A stretch of DNA of 40,567 nt from Verrucomicrobiales bacterium (GTDB lineage Bacteria; Verrucomicrobiota; Verrucomicrobiia; Methylacidiphilales; JAAUTS01). The stretch is from NCBI GenBank assembly GCA_031265105.1, contig JAISDC010000230.1:1-40567 (forward strand), given 5' to 3'. The notes under the pieces are model-generated. The model was not told the DNA's origin and did not search any database. It saw only the letters and a program-made list of their open reading frames with translations. This document shows positions 1 through 9,190 of the stretch, piece by piece. The position numbers and the translations under genes are program-made. Every line of letters starts with the position of its first letter. Positions within the stretch are counted from its first letter, which is position 1.

Positions 1-759
1 GGCAGACTATCATCGACATGACATCAGTGACCGGGTATGGGCGATCTTAAAACCGCACCTGCCCGGCGAGCGCGGTCAATGGGGCGGGATTGCCCAAGAC
101 AACCGGCGGTTTATCAACGCGGTGCTGTGGATCTTGCGCACCGGGGCACCATGGCGTGATTTGCCGCCGGATTACGGCGGCTGGAGCAACACTCACCGGC
201 GTTTCATCCGGTGGCGGGACGCCGGGCGTTGGGAACGTCTGTTAAATGCCCTGATCCAAGAGCCGGATTTCGAGTGATTGATGATCGACGCTTTGCACGT
301 CAAGGTGCATCAGCACGGCACCGGGGCCAGGGGCGGTAACCAGGATATGGGCATCACTAAAGGGGGCTCAATTCAAAAATACATCTGGCCGTGGATGCGC
401 ATGGTCTGCCGCTGCGAGTCCTTGTTACAGCAGGTCCCGTGGCGGATTGCACACAAGCTGCAGCCCTGACCGCCGGCGTTGCCGCCGCACATCTGATTGC
501 CGACCGCGGCTACGATACCAATGCCATTGTCGAACAGGCCCAACAACACAACACCGATCCCGTGATTCCACCCAGGAAGCACCGCAAAGAACAGCGAGAT
601 TATGACCAATACCTGTATAAGTTACGTCACTTGGTCGAAAACGCCTTCATGCAGCTCAAGGGTTGGCGCGGCATTGCTACACGCTATGCCAAGCGTACTT
701 CTTCCTATTTGGCCGCGGTCCAAATCCGCTGTATTTTCCTCTGGACTCAAATCTTGTGA
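1..759 (+). pseudogene. IS5-family transposase, 5' truncated by window edge, interrupted by an in-frame TGA (275-277) and a -1 frame disruption near 380
   Basis: Frame 1-277 reads ISDRVWAILKPHLPGERGQWGG...NRRFINAVLWILRTGAPWRDLPPDYGGWSNTHRRFIRW; continues after TGA as MIDALHVKVHQHGTGARGGNQDMGITKGGS, then in another frame as HLAVDAHGLPLRVLVTAGPVADCTQA...LVENAFMQLKGWRGIATRYAK. Typical IS5-family order and motifs. Confidence 0.85.
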
Positions 760-940
760 CTACACTATCTAATACGAAGCCAAAAAATCTGCCTTTGTTA
801 TCGCTGTTGTTGACGTGGCTGTCTTTATCGAAATTCCATGTGCTGTCGTTGCTGACAATGCGGTCACCGCTGGTGAAGTCGCCGCTGCCGGTGGGGTTGG
901 GAGAACAGTAGTCACTGTCAGCGATTACTTGGCGCTGTTA
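757..940 (-). pseudogene. Possible remnant of a coding sequence next to the IS5 element
   Basis: Minus-strand reading VIADSDYCSPNPTGSGDFTSGDRIVSNDSTWNFDKDSHVNNSDNKGRFFGF is open and Ser/Asn/Asp/Gly rich, as in surface-protein passenger regions; no start or full gene visible. Confidence 0.25.
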
Positions 941-990
941 AACAAATTTTTCTGAAAAGGGAAAGACGTACGTCTTCTAAATCCCGGAGT

Positions 991-2460
991 TCACGGGTAT
1001 TGTTCCAGCCATTTCACGGCGTCCCAAATCTCTTCACCGGTATTCTTCTGTTTTGGTCCGGGTGTGCTGCGACCGTTACGCACATAAGCGGCCAGGATTT
1101 TTTTGAGCCTTTCGGCAATAGCAGGATGTTGTTCGATAATATTGATTTTTTCACCAATATCATCTTCTAAATTATAAAGCTGAAATTTAGGCATGTCGGG
1201 GGTTTCTTTTCCCGGCGCGGGATAAGACCAGCCGCCGGATCCCGGGCACAATTCCAATTTGAATTTTCCTTTCCGGATTGAAAGCGAACCGTTAATACTC
1301 TGATGAACCACATCTTCTCGTACCGCAGTACCGGCGGGATCCAACCAGAGTGGCAAATTACTAACACTATCAACTCCCGCCGATTCCGGCAGCTTGGTTC
1401 CGAAATAATCCGCCATGGTTGCCATAAAATCCGACAGGCAAACCAACTCTTCACAATTACCCCCCGCCTTGATCCGCGCGGGCCAACGGACAATCAGCGG
1501 AATTCGATGTCCGCCTTCATAGATATCCGCTTTATGTCCCCTAAATATATAACTGGGATTATGTCCGGCCGCTAGCAGTTCCTTAAAATCAGCCATGGGG
1601 GAACAGCCGTTGTCTGAAGTATAAATAAGAATGGTATTATTATAAAGATTGAGTTCTTTTAACTTGTTTGTGATCTGCCCGATAACATCATCACATTGAA
1701 GAACAAAATCACCGTATTCATTGACATGGGATTTGCCTCGGAATTGCGGCAATGGCAATATGGGGGTATGCGGCGCGGGAAGCGGGAAGTACAGAAAAAA
1801 CGGTTGACCCTTGTTTTCTTCAATCAGCTTCAATGCTTTTTTTGTAAGATGAGGCAGCACATCCTGATGAACGAAATCGGGAGCCGTTGGTCCCTTCCGC
1901 CAGAATTGTTTCCCCGTATTCGCGGTTTCATGATCCGGCAGCTGGGTAAAACGATCGTTTTCAATATAAATATACGGCGCCATGTCCAGGGATGCGCTGA
2001 TGCCGTAAAAATAATCAAAACCTCTGGTAACGGGGCTGTTTGCTATTTTTCCGGCATAGTTAATGCCCGGGCATGTCTCATAGCCGCTCATGAACTGAAA
2101 GGTTTCTTCTTTTGCAAAATCCATTCCAAGATGCCATTTACCGACCGTCATGGTTTTATAACCATTTTGCCTGAATAAATCGCCTATGGTCATGAGATCT
2201 TTTTCGATGAGAGCGGGCGAATAACCGCTCTGCACATCACGCTTGAGTCTGGACCGCCAGTTATACCGTCCGGTAAGAATACTGTAACGGGAAGGAGTAC
2301 AAACGGCAGAACTTGCATGGGCATCATGAAAGGCAAGTCCATCAGCGCACATTTGATCGAAATTGGGGGTTTTAAATCCCGCGTTTTCGTTAAACGCGGA
2401 AACATCCCCATAGCCCATATCATCGGCCAGCACGTAAATCAAATTGGGAAGATCATTCAT
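991..2460 (-). CDS. Sulfatase (arylsulfatase-like, Cys-type formylglycine motif)
   Basis: 489 aa; NLIYVLADDMGYGD N-terminus, SSAVCTPSRYSILTGRY (C-x-P-S-R), TVGKWHLG, TSDNGCSP motifs. Confidence 0.93.
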   Translation of the reverse strand: MNDLPNLIYVLADDMGYGDVSAFNENAGFKTPNFDQMCADGLAFHDAHASSAVCTPSRYSILTGRYNWRSRLKRDVQSGYSPALIEKDLMTIGDLFRQNGYKTMTVGKWHLGMDFAKEETFQFMSGYETCPGINYAGKIANSPVTRGFDYFYGISASLDMAPYIYIENDRFTQLPDHETANTGKQFWRKGPTAPDFVHQDVLPHLTKKALKLIEENKGQPFFLYFPLPAPHTPILPLPQFRGKSHVNEYGDFVLQCDDVIGQITNKLKELNLYNNTILIYTSDNGCSPMADFKELLAAGHNPSYIFRGHKADIYEGGHRIPLIVRWPARIKAGGNCEELVCLSDFMATMADYFGTKLPESAGVDSVSNLPLWLDPAGTAVREDVVHQSINGSLSIRKGKFKLELCPGSGGWSYPAPGKETPDMPKFQLYNLEDDIGEKINIIEQHPAIAERLKKILAAYVRNGRSTPGPKQKNTGEEIWDAVKWLEQYP

Positions 2461-2533
2461 TTGAGCGCCTTTTAATGGTTATGGTCAGCGTGAATCGCGC
2501 GGTGGCACCTGGTCTTCCTTCATGATAAAACAC

Positions 2534-4003
2534 TCAGTCTTCATTTTTTGACAAATTCTTTATATCCCCGGCGCGGACGAGCTTGTAGCTGTCCTTGGCA
2601 TCCTGCATGGTCCAGCCGAGGGCGGCGAGTCGGGCGCGGCATTGGTCGGCGAGTTGCCAGTGTTGTTCTTTTTTCGCCGCCCAGCGTTGGGCCGCCAAAT
2701 CGCGCACCTCGGCGGGCACAGCGTCAGCGACGGGGTCATCGTCAGCGGGCGGCAGGGTGAGGCCGAGGGCGCCGATGACGCGCTGGAAGCCGAGCCAGGC
2801 TGCCGGTGGGTCGGCGAATCGGCCGGCGTCCTTGAGCGCGACGAAGGTGCGGCCGAGCGCCGCGCTGACGTTGAGGTCGTTTTGCAACGCCGCCCACGCG
2901 GGGTGAAACGGGTTGTCCGCTGACAGTGCCGCGGCCCGGTTGACGAGTTGTTCATAGTCAAGCGCCGGCGCGCCCGCTGACAGTGCCGCGGCGGCCCGGG
3001 CGAGTTTTTTCAACGCGACCCGCGCCGCGGCCAGCGACTCCAGCGTGAAGTTCAGCGGCTGGCTGTATTTGCCGGCCAGCAGCACGTAGCGCGTCTCCAT
3101 CGGGGTAAAGCCCCGGCGTTGCAAATCCGCCAGCGTGTAGAGGTTGCCCTCGCTCTTGCTCATCTTGCGGTTTTCAACCAGCAGATGATTGGTGTGAAAC
3201 CAGTGCGCGGCGAACGGCCGGCCGGTCGCCGCCTCGCTCTGGGCGTTTTCGTTCTCGTGATGCGGAAAAATCAAATCCACCCCGCCGCCGTGCAAGTCGA
3301 ACGACTCGCCCAGATAGCGCATACTCATGCAACTGCACTCCAAGTGCCAGCCCGGCCGCCCCTCACCCCACGGCGCGCGCCAGAAATTGTCACCGTCAGC
3401 GGGCTTGCGCGCCTTCCACAGCGCGAAATCGGCCAGCGACTCGCGCTCGTATTCGTCCGCCAGATTCCGGCCGCTGACGGTGGCCGCGCCGCTCGCCCCG
3501 GCGGCCAGCTCGCGTTCTTGCACGCGCGAGAGCTTGCCGTAGTCCGGGAAGGAGGCGAGGCGGAACCACACCGAGCCGTCGTCGGTGCGGTAGGCGTGGT
3601 TTTTCGCCAGCAACGTTTCGACCAGCGCGATTTGCTGCGGAATGTGCGCGACCGCGCCCGGCTCGACATGCGGCGGCAACAGGTTCAGCGCCGCGCAATC
3701 GGCGCGGAACAACTCGCGCCAGCGGTCGGTGAAGACCGTCAGCAGCTCGCCGACCGCCTGCGACTGGCGAATGGTCTTGTCGTCCACGTCGGTGAGGTTG
3801 CGGACGTGTTTGGTGCGCCAGCCCGCCAGCTCCAGCACGCGGCGCAACACATCCTGCGACACGAACGTGCGGAAGTTGCCGATGTGCGCCGGGCCGTAAA
3901 CCGTCGGCCCGCAACAATAGAACCGCACCGTCGCACCGTCAGCGGCGCTGACATTCCTCACGCCGCGGGTCATGGTGTCGTAGAGCTGGACGTGCTGTGG
4001 CAT
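2534..4003 (-). CDS. cysS: Cysteinyl-tRNA synthetase
   Basis: 489 aa; FYCCGPTVYGPAHIGNFRTFVSQDVLRR, GWHLECSCMSMRYLGESFDLHGGGVDLIFPHHENENAQSEA, KMSKSEGN. Confidence 0.97.
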   Translation of the reverse strand: MPQHVQLYDTMTRGVRNVSAADGATVRFYCCGPTVYGPAHIGNFRTFVSQDVLRRVLELAGWRTKHVRNLTDVDDKTIRQSQAVGELLTVFTDRWRELFRADCAALNLLPPHVEPGAVAHIPQQIALVETLLAKNHAYRTDDGSVWFRLASFPDYGKLSRVQERELAAGASGAATVSGRNLADEYERESLADFALWKARKPADGDNFWRAPWGEGRPGWHLECSCMSMRYLGESFDLHGGGVDLIFPHHENENAQSEAATGRPFAAHWFHTNHLLVENRKMSKSEGNLYTLADLQRRGFTPMETRYVLLAGKYSQPLNFTLESLAAARVALKKLARAAAALSAGAPALDYEQLVNRAAALSADNPFHPAWAALQNDLNVSAALGRTFVALKDAGRFADPPAAWLGFQRVIGALGLTLPPADDDPVADAVPAEVRDLAAQRWAAKKEQHWQLADQCRARLAALGWTMQDAKDSYKLVRAGDIKNLSKNED

Positions 4004-4164
4004 AAGCTCCCCAAGCTAGGGCTGGCGCGGGGGAAGCTCAATGTTAAAACACGCGCCGCCAGCCGCCTCCGGCATTCCCATGACCACGATTCCATGCTAG
4101 GTTGTGGCGCCATGCACAACTCCGCACAACCGCGCCGGCTCCGCCGCAGTCTGGAGACGGCCAA

Positions 4165-4887
4165 ATGAAACCGCCCGTCGCCCTCGTCACCGGCAGCGCC
4201 GGGGGACTCGGCGCCGCGCTGGCCAGGCGCCTCGCGCAACACGGCTGGGCCGTCGCCGCGCACTACCGCCATAGCGGGCGGGCCGCCGCCGCGCTGGTGC
4301 AAAGCCTCACCGCCGGCGGCGCCACCGCCGCCGCGTTCCAGGCCGACCTGGCCGTCGAAGCGGAAGCGCAACGCATGGTCGGCGAAGTCATCGCCAGGTT
4401 CCGCCAGCTCGACCTGCTGATCAACAACAGCGGCGTTTATCACGCCAAACCCCTCGCCACACTGTCAGCGGACGAGTGGTTCGAGGGCCTCAACAGCACC
4501 GCCACCGCCGTGTTCTTCACCACCCGCGCCGCGCTGCCGCACCTGGGGAAGGCGGCCAACGGCCGCGTCATCAACCTCGGCGACGCCGGCTGCGAACGGG
4601 TCGGCGCGCGCGACTTGGCCATCAGCTACCACCTTGGCAAGACCGGCGCGTTGATGCTGACCAAATCCTTCGCCCGCGAGGCCGCCGGGCGCGGCGTCAC
4701 CGTCAACATGATTTCGCCCGGCTACCTGGACAACAGCCGGGAGTTGCCCGACCCCGGCGCGATACCCGCCGGCCGCTTCGGCACCGCGGACGATGTCTGG
4801 AACGCGGTCGAGTTTCTCATTAAACCGGCCAGCGGCTACCTTACCGGCGCCAACCTCATCGTCAGCGGCGGGTGGAATTTGCGTTGA
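4165..4887 (+). CDS. SDR-family oxidoreductase
   Basis: MKPPVALVTGSAGGLGAALARRLA (TGxxxGxG), LLINNSGVYH, YHLGKTGALMLTKSFAREAAGRGVTVNMISPGYL. Confidence 0.92.
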   Translation: MKPPVALVTGSAGGLGAALARRLAQHGWAVAAHYRHSGRAAAALVQSLTAGGATAAAFQADLAVEAEAQRMVGEVIARFRQLDLLINNSGVYHAKPLATLSADEWFEGLNSTATAVFFTTRAALPHLGKAANGRVINLGDAGCERVGARDLAISYHLGKTGALMLTKSFAREAAGRGVTVNMISPGYLDNSRELPDPGAIPAGRFGTADDVWNAVEFLIKPASGYLTGANLIVSGGWNLR

Positions 4888-4953
4888 CGGTTGGGGGTTG
4901 ATAATCCGCGTCTCCCGCGCCGCGCCGGGGTCAAGAGGCGGCCGATACGTTTG

Positions 4954-5020
4954 CACCACGAAGACACGAAGGCACGAAGGTTAAGCAAAAAATCCTTCGT
5001 GCCTTCGGGTCTTGGTGGTG
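4954..5020. repeat. Palindromic repeat, type A (CACCACGAAGACACGAAGGCACGAAGG hairpin)
   Basis: Left arm 4954-4980, near-perfect complementary right arm CCTTCGTGCCTTCGGGTCTTGGTGGTG 4994-5020. Confidence 0.9.
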
Positions 5021-5047
5021 AATAAAAATATTTAGCGTCTCCGCGGT

Positions 5048-6232
5048 TCAAAAACCACCGGTCATCTCCGGCGGCAAATCCTTCGGTGTGATGGTGTTGC
5101 CGCCGGCGAGGATGGCGGCGCGCTGGATGCTGTTTTCCAATTCGCGCACGTTGCCGGGCCAGTGGTAGGCGGTGAGGACGGCCAGCGCGTCGGCGGAGAT
5201 TTTCACCGGGCCGCCGTGATTGCGCTGGCGCCATTTGCGCATGAAGAAGGTGACCAATCCGCTGACGTCGCCGCTCCGCATCCGCAGCGGCGGCAGGTTG
5301 ATGCTGAACACGTTCAGCCGGTAGAACAAATCCTCGCGGAATTCCTTGTTGCGCGCGGACGCCCCCAGGTCGCGGTTGGTGGCGGCGATGATGCGGACGC
5401 TGACCCTGACCGGTTGGCGGCCGCCGACGCGCAACACCTCGCCGTCCTGCAAGACGCGCAACAGCTTGGCTTGCACGCCCAGCGGCATCTCGCCGATTTC
5501 GTCGAGGAACAGCGTGCCGCCGTCGCATTGCTCGAAGCGGCCGAGGCGTTGCGCCAGCGCGCCGGTGAAGGCGCCTTTCTCGTGGCCGAACAACTCGCTC
5601 TCCAGCAGGGCTTCGGGGATGGCGGCGCAGTTGATGGCCATGAACAGCGCGCGGTCGCGTTTGCTGTTGGCGTGGATGGCGTGGGCGACGAGTTCCTTGC
5701 CGGTGCCGCTCTCGCCGGTGACCAGCACGGTGGCGTCGGTGGGGGCGACCTGGCCGATGAGTTTGTAAATTTGTTGCATCGCTGACGATGAGCCGATGAT
5801 GCCGCCGCTGTCCGTGCCGGCGCTGACGGTGAGGACATTGTCGGCGCTGAGTTCCCGCGCGGCGCGGAGGGCGCGGCGGAGCAGGTCCTTGAGTTGCGGG
5901 ATTTCAAACGGCTTGAGCGTGTAGTCGAACGCGCCGAGTTTCATGGCCTCGATGGCGGTTTGCGAGGTGCCGTAGGCGGTCATCATGATGACGATTTGGC
6001 GCGGCCTGGCCTGGCGGATTTGGCGCAGCACGTCGAGGCCGTTCTCGCGGCCCAGGCGGATGTCCATGACCACGATGTCGGGTTGTTCTTTCTGCACCAT
6101 GTGCAGACCGTCAGCGCCGTTGGCGGCGGCGAGGACGTTGACGTGGTCCTTGGCGAGCAGGCGCTCGAAGGAGTAATGCACGTCGGTCTCGTCGTCGATG
6201 ATGAGGATTTTTTGTCGCGGCAAGTCGGTCAT
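5048..6232 (-). CDS. NtrC-family sigma-54-dependent response regulator (REC + AAA+), apparently without a C-terminal Fis-type HTH
   Basis: N-terminal REC (ILIIDDETDVHYSFERLL, DIVVMDIRLG); Walker A GESGTGKE; LFGHEKGAFTGA; ends RELENSIQRAAILAGGNTITPKDLPPEMTGGF. Confidence 0.94.
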   Translation of the reverse strand: MTDLPRQKILIIDDETDVHYSFERLLAKDHVNVLAAANGADGLHMVQKEQPDIVVMDIRLGRENGLDVLRQIRQARPRQIVIMMTAYGTSQTAIEAMKLGAFDYTLKPFEIPQLKDLLRRALRAARELSADNVLTVSAGTDSGGIIGSSSAMQQIYKLIGQVAPTDATVLVTGESGTGKELVAHAIHANSKRDRALFMAINCAAIPEALLESELFGHEKGAFTGALAQRLGRFEQCDGGTLFLDEIGEMPLGVQAKLLRVLQDGEVLRVGGRQPVRVSVRIIAATNRDLGASARNKEFREDLFYRLNVFSINLPPLRMRSGDVSGLVTFFMRKWRQRNHGGPVKISADALAVLTAYHWPGNVRELENSIQRAAILAGGNTITPKDLPPEMTGGF

Positions 6233-6279
6233 AGGGAAAGGACTTTAGCGTGAACGGCAGCGAAGGACATCAGGAATTT

Positions 6280-6353
6280 TTCACCACGAAGGCACGAAGG
6301 GAGACAGTTTATAAAAATAAACAAACTGTAGCCCTTCGTGTCTTCGTGGTGAA
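6280..6353. repeat. Palindromic repeat, type A, with nested ACAGTTT/AAACTGT stem
   Basis: TTCACCACGAAGGCACGAAGGG (6280-6301) pairs with CCCTTCGTGTCTTCGTGGTGAA (6332-6353). Confidence 0.9.
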
Positions 6354-6414
6354 AACAATCCCCGCCGCAGATTTGAGATTTGAGTTTTGCGTTTCGCCTC
6401 ACTACACTCCCCCC

Positions 6415-7443
6415 ATGTTTGTTGACCGAGTCAGAGTATGGGCCAAGGCCGGCAAGGGCGGCGACGGTTGCAGCAGTTTCCGCCGCGAGAAGTACGTGCC
6501 CAGAGGTGGCCCGGACGGCGGCGACGGCGGCCAGGGCGGCGATGTGGTGCTGGAGGTGGACGCGCAACTGAACAATTTGCAGCACTTGAAGTACCAGCCG
6601 CACCAGTACGCGGGCAAGGGCGCCAACGGTCAGGGCGCGATGAAGACCGGCAAGAGCGCCCGCGCGTTGTTAATCAAGGTGCCGCCGGGCACGCTGGTGT
6701 ATTACCTGCCGACCGCCGCGGAGGATTTCGAGCGCGCGGCGGACTTGGCGCTGGGCGAGGTGGCCGCCGATATGGTGGAGCCGGGGCAGCGTTTGGTGCT
6801 GGCCGCGGGCGGGCGCGGCGGGCGCGGCAATATTCATTTCAAAAGCTCGGTCAACCAGGCGCCGCGCCGCCGGGAGCTGGGGTTGCCCGGAGAGATGAAG
6901 CAGTATTACTTCGAGCTGAAATCCATCGCGGAGGTCGGGCTGGTGGGGTTCCCGAACGCGGGCAAGTCGAGCCTGCTGGCGGCGCTGTCCCGCGCCCATC
7001 CGAAAATCGCGCCGTATCCGTTCACCACCCTGACCCCGGTCATCGGCCAGGTCGAGGCCGGCGATTACCGGCGCTTCAACGTGGCGGACATCCCCGGCTT
7101 GATTGAGGGCGCGCACGCGGGCGTCGGGCTGGGGCACGATTTCCTGCGGCACATCGAGCGTTGCCGGCTGCTGGTGTTCGTGCTGGACATGGCGGGCACG
7201 GAGGGGCGCGAGCCGGCGGCGGATTACCGTCAATTGCGGACGGAGTTGAAGTTGTATGACGAGAATCTGGCGCAGCGGCCATTCCTCATCGCGGCGAACA
7301 AGATGGATTTGCCGGAGGCGGCGGCGCGGTTGAAGGAGTTCAAGCGGCAATTCCGCCGGCCCATCGTGCCGGTCTCCGCCCGGCAACCGGCCACCGTCGC
7401 GGCGCTGAAACAGGCGCTGGCCGACCGGTTGGCGGAGGCTTGA
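6415..7443 (+). CDS. obg: GTPase Obg
   Basis: MFVDRVRVWAKAGKGGDGCSSFRREKYVPRGGPDGGDGGQGGDV Obg fold; GFPNAGKSSLLAALSRA; DIPGLIEGAHAGVGLGHDFLRHIERC. Confidence 0.97.
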   Translation: MFVDRVRVWAKAGKGGDGCSSFRREKYVPRGGPDGGDGGQGGDVVLEVDAQLNNLQHLKYQPHQYAGKGANGQGAMKTGKSARALLIKVPPGTLVYYLPTAAEDFERAADLALGEVAADMVEPGQRLVLAAGGRGGRGNIHFKSSVNQAPRRRELGLPGEMKQYYFELKSIAEVGLVGFPNAGKSSLLAALSRAHPKIAPYPFTTLTPVIGQVEAGDYRRFNVADIPGLIEGAHAGVGLGHDFLRHIERCRLLVFVLDMAGTEGREPAADYRQLRTELKLYDENLAQRPFLIAANKMDLPEAAARLKEFKRQFRRPIVPVSARQPATVAALKQALADRLAEA

Positions 7444-7476
7444 AAATGATTGCCGGGCGGACGGCTGCCGCCGGGG

Positions 7477-8445
7477 ATGGATGAAGCTGTAGTTGTGAAC
7501 TTTAAACATTTTTTGCTGTTCATCGGCCTTTCGCTGCTGCTGCACATGTTTTTGCTGCTGCTGGCGTTCTCCTCCTTTTTTGCGCCGCTGTTCATCGATT
7601 TTGGCGCGCCCGATTTGTCGAGCGACCAGGAAATGACGCTGACCGTGCGGTCGGCACCGACGGATCGCGAGACCAAAATCATCGACACCGAGCAATCCAT
7701 CCCGACCGACCAGCCAGTGCAGAACACCCCGTTCGAGGGCGACCGCAACACGCGCGCGGCCAGTCTCACGCCCGGCCAGGGCAACCCGCAGGTGCCGAAT
7801 AATCCGGGCCGGGACATTCCCGGTCAGGATTTGCAGAATCAGCGTTACGCGCCGAACGCCACGCCGTCGCCGCCCGTGCCGCCGCCCCCCCCGCCGCCGG
7901 CGCGGCAACCCAAGCCTGACAATCAGCGGGCGGAGCAACAACGGAAATCCGGCGTGACCGTGCGCCCCGCCGACCAGTCCAGCACGGGCGACCAAGCGAC
8001 GCCACGCACGGTCAGTCCAACCGCCATCGCCGCCCGCCCGCCCGCGGACGCGCGACCGGCGGCGAGTTTTGCCACCTCACGCCTCGCCAGCCGGATGTCT
8101 GGCGGCGCCGCTGACACTGACGGGACTTCCATCGCGGTGCGCGAGACCGAGGAGGGGCGTTACAAGGTCAAGTTGTACCGGGCCATCGGCTCGCGCTGGT
8201 ATCAGTATGTGCACATGGACACGGGGCTGCTGAACATCGGCACGGTGAACATCAAATTTTACGTGCGGGCGGACGGCACCATCGTGAATCTGCAAATTAC
8301 CGACGGGCGGGACAATAGCGTGTTGGTGGCGATTTCCCGCCGCTCTATCCTTGAGGTCAGCGGCCAGTTGGAGCCGTTTTCGGCGAGTATGCGGGAAAAG
8401 ATGGGCGACGGGTTTTGGGACGATGTGAATTTTAGTATTTATTAA
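7477..8445 (+). CDS. TonB-like energy transducer protein
   Basis: N-terminal TM helix, Pro-rich linker (PSPPVPPPPPPPARQPKP), C-terminal RWYQYVHMDTGLLNIGTVNIKFYVRADGTIVNLQI; upstream of ExbB/ExbD genes. Confidence 0.75.
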   Translation: MDEAVVVNFKHFLLFIGLSLLLHMFLLLLAFSSFFAPLFIDFGAPDLSSDQEMTLTVRSAPTDRETKIIDTEQSIPTDQPVQNTPFEGDRNTRAASLTPGQGNPQVPNNPGRDIPGQDLQNQRYAPNATPSPPVPPPPPPPARQPKPDNQRAEQQRKSGVTVRPADQSSTGDQATPRTVSPTAIAARPPADARPAASFATSRLASRMSGGAADTDGTSIAVRETEEGRYKVKLYRAIGSRWYQYVHMDTGLLNIGTVNIKFYVRADGTIVNLQITDGRDNSVLVAISRRSILEVSGQLEPFSASMREKMGDGFWDDVNFSIY

Positions 8446-8490
8446 AACTCAAAACGGGCTGACGGTCTGGTTTTGAGATTTGAGTTTTAA
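8442..8490. repeat. Intergenic inverted repeat between TonB-like and ExbB-like genes
   Basis: TTAAAACTCAAA (8442-8453) and TTTGAGTTTTAA (8479-8490), 12-bp perfect arms; alternative inner stem CTCAAAAC/GTTTTGAG with GGGCTGACGGTCTG loop. Confidence 0.75.
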
Positions 8491-8520
8491 AATGCCCTCG
8501 TTGCCCTATTTTAAATCGGC

Positions 8521-9183
8521 ATGGACATTCTTCGCAACATCGCCAAATTTTTTCATGACGGCGGCTGGGCTATGGTGCCGCTGTCGCTCACCTCGCTGGT
8601 CGCGCTGGCCTTCATCCTGGAGCGCGGTGTCGCCTTGCGCCGCGCCAGGGTTATCCCCGATTACCTGTACCGCATGTTGCTCTCCTACCACAGCGGCCAG
8701 CCGCTGGAACCCATCGCCGCCATGATTGGCGTCGGCGACAGCACCATGGCGCGGCTGGTGCGCGTCTGCCTGGAGCACCTGCCGTGGTCGAAGGCGGAAA
8801 ACGCGGAGGCGGTGCAGGTGCGCGCGCGGGCCGAGGTGGTGCAATTGGAGCGCGGCCTGGTGCTGCTGGAAATCATCGTCGGCATCGCGCCGTTGCTGGG
8901 GCTGATGGGCACGGTCAGCGGCATGATAGTGATTTTCACCGATGTCGGCCACCTTGGCGCGGCGAAGCAGACCATGCAAATGGCGCTCGGTATCTCCCAG
9001 GCGTTGAACGCCACCGTCAGCGGCCTGGCCATCGCCATCCCGGCGCTGATCATGCACGGCTACTACAGCCGCAAGGTCGAGGCGCTGGCGGTGGAAATGG
9101 AAAGCCTGTGCATGGATTTTCTGACCAAACTTTACCTGCAACCGGCGTCCGCTGCCGGTGACAAACCCAAAACCGCCCGGTGA
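8521..9183 (+). CDS. MotA/TolQ/ExbB proton channel family protein
   Basis: LLEIIVGIAPLLGLMGTVSGMIVIFTDV...LGISQALNATVSGLAIAIPALIMHGYYSRKVE. Confidence 0.93.
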   Translation: MDILRNIAKFFHDGGWAMVPLSLTSLVALAFILERGVALRRARVIPDYLYRMLLSYHSGQPLEPIAAMIGVGDSTMARLVRVCLEHLPWSKAENAEAVQVRARAEVVQLERGLVLLEIIVGIAPLLGLMGTVSGMIVIFTDVGHLGAAKQTMQMALGISQALNATVSGLAIAIPALIMHGYYSRKVEALAVEMESLCMDFLTKLYLQPASAAGDKPKTAR

Positions 9184-9190
9184 CACTGCC

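Noticed and set aside
270-285. TGA recoded as Trp in this genome
   Set aside because: Many intact genes here terminate at TGA, so the TGA in the IS5 transposase is more simply a nonsense mutation.
963-976. AAGACGTACGTCTT perfect 14-bp palindrome
   Set aside because: Short, single clear copy, no flanking context to assign a function; could be chance.
3119-4168. 349-aa plus-strand ORF opposite cysS
   Set aside because: Antisense to cysS; no family recognisable.
6670-7995. 441-aa minus-strand ORF opposite obg and TonB-like gene
   Set aside because: Crosses the boundary of two real genes and is Arg/His/Gln-rich without domains.
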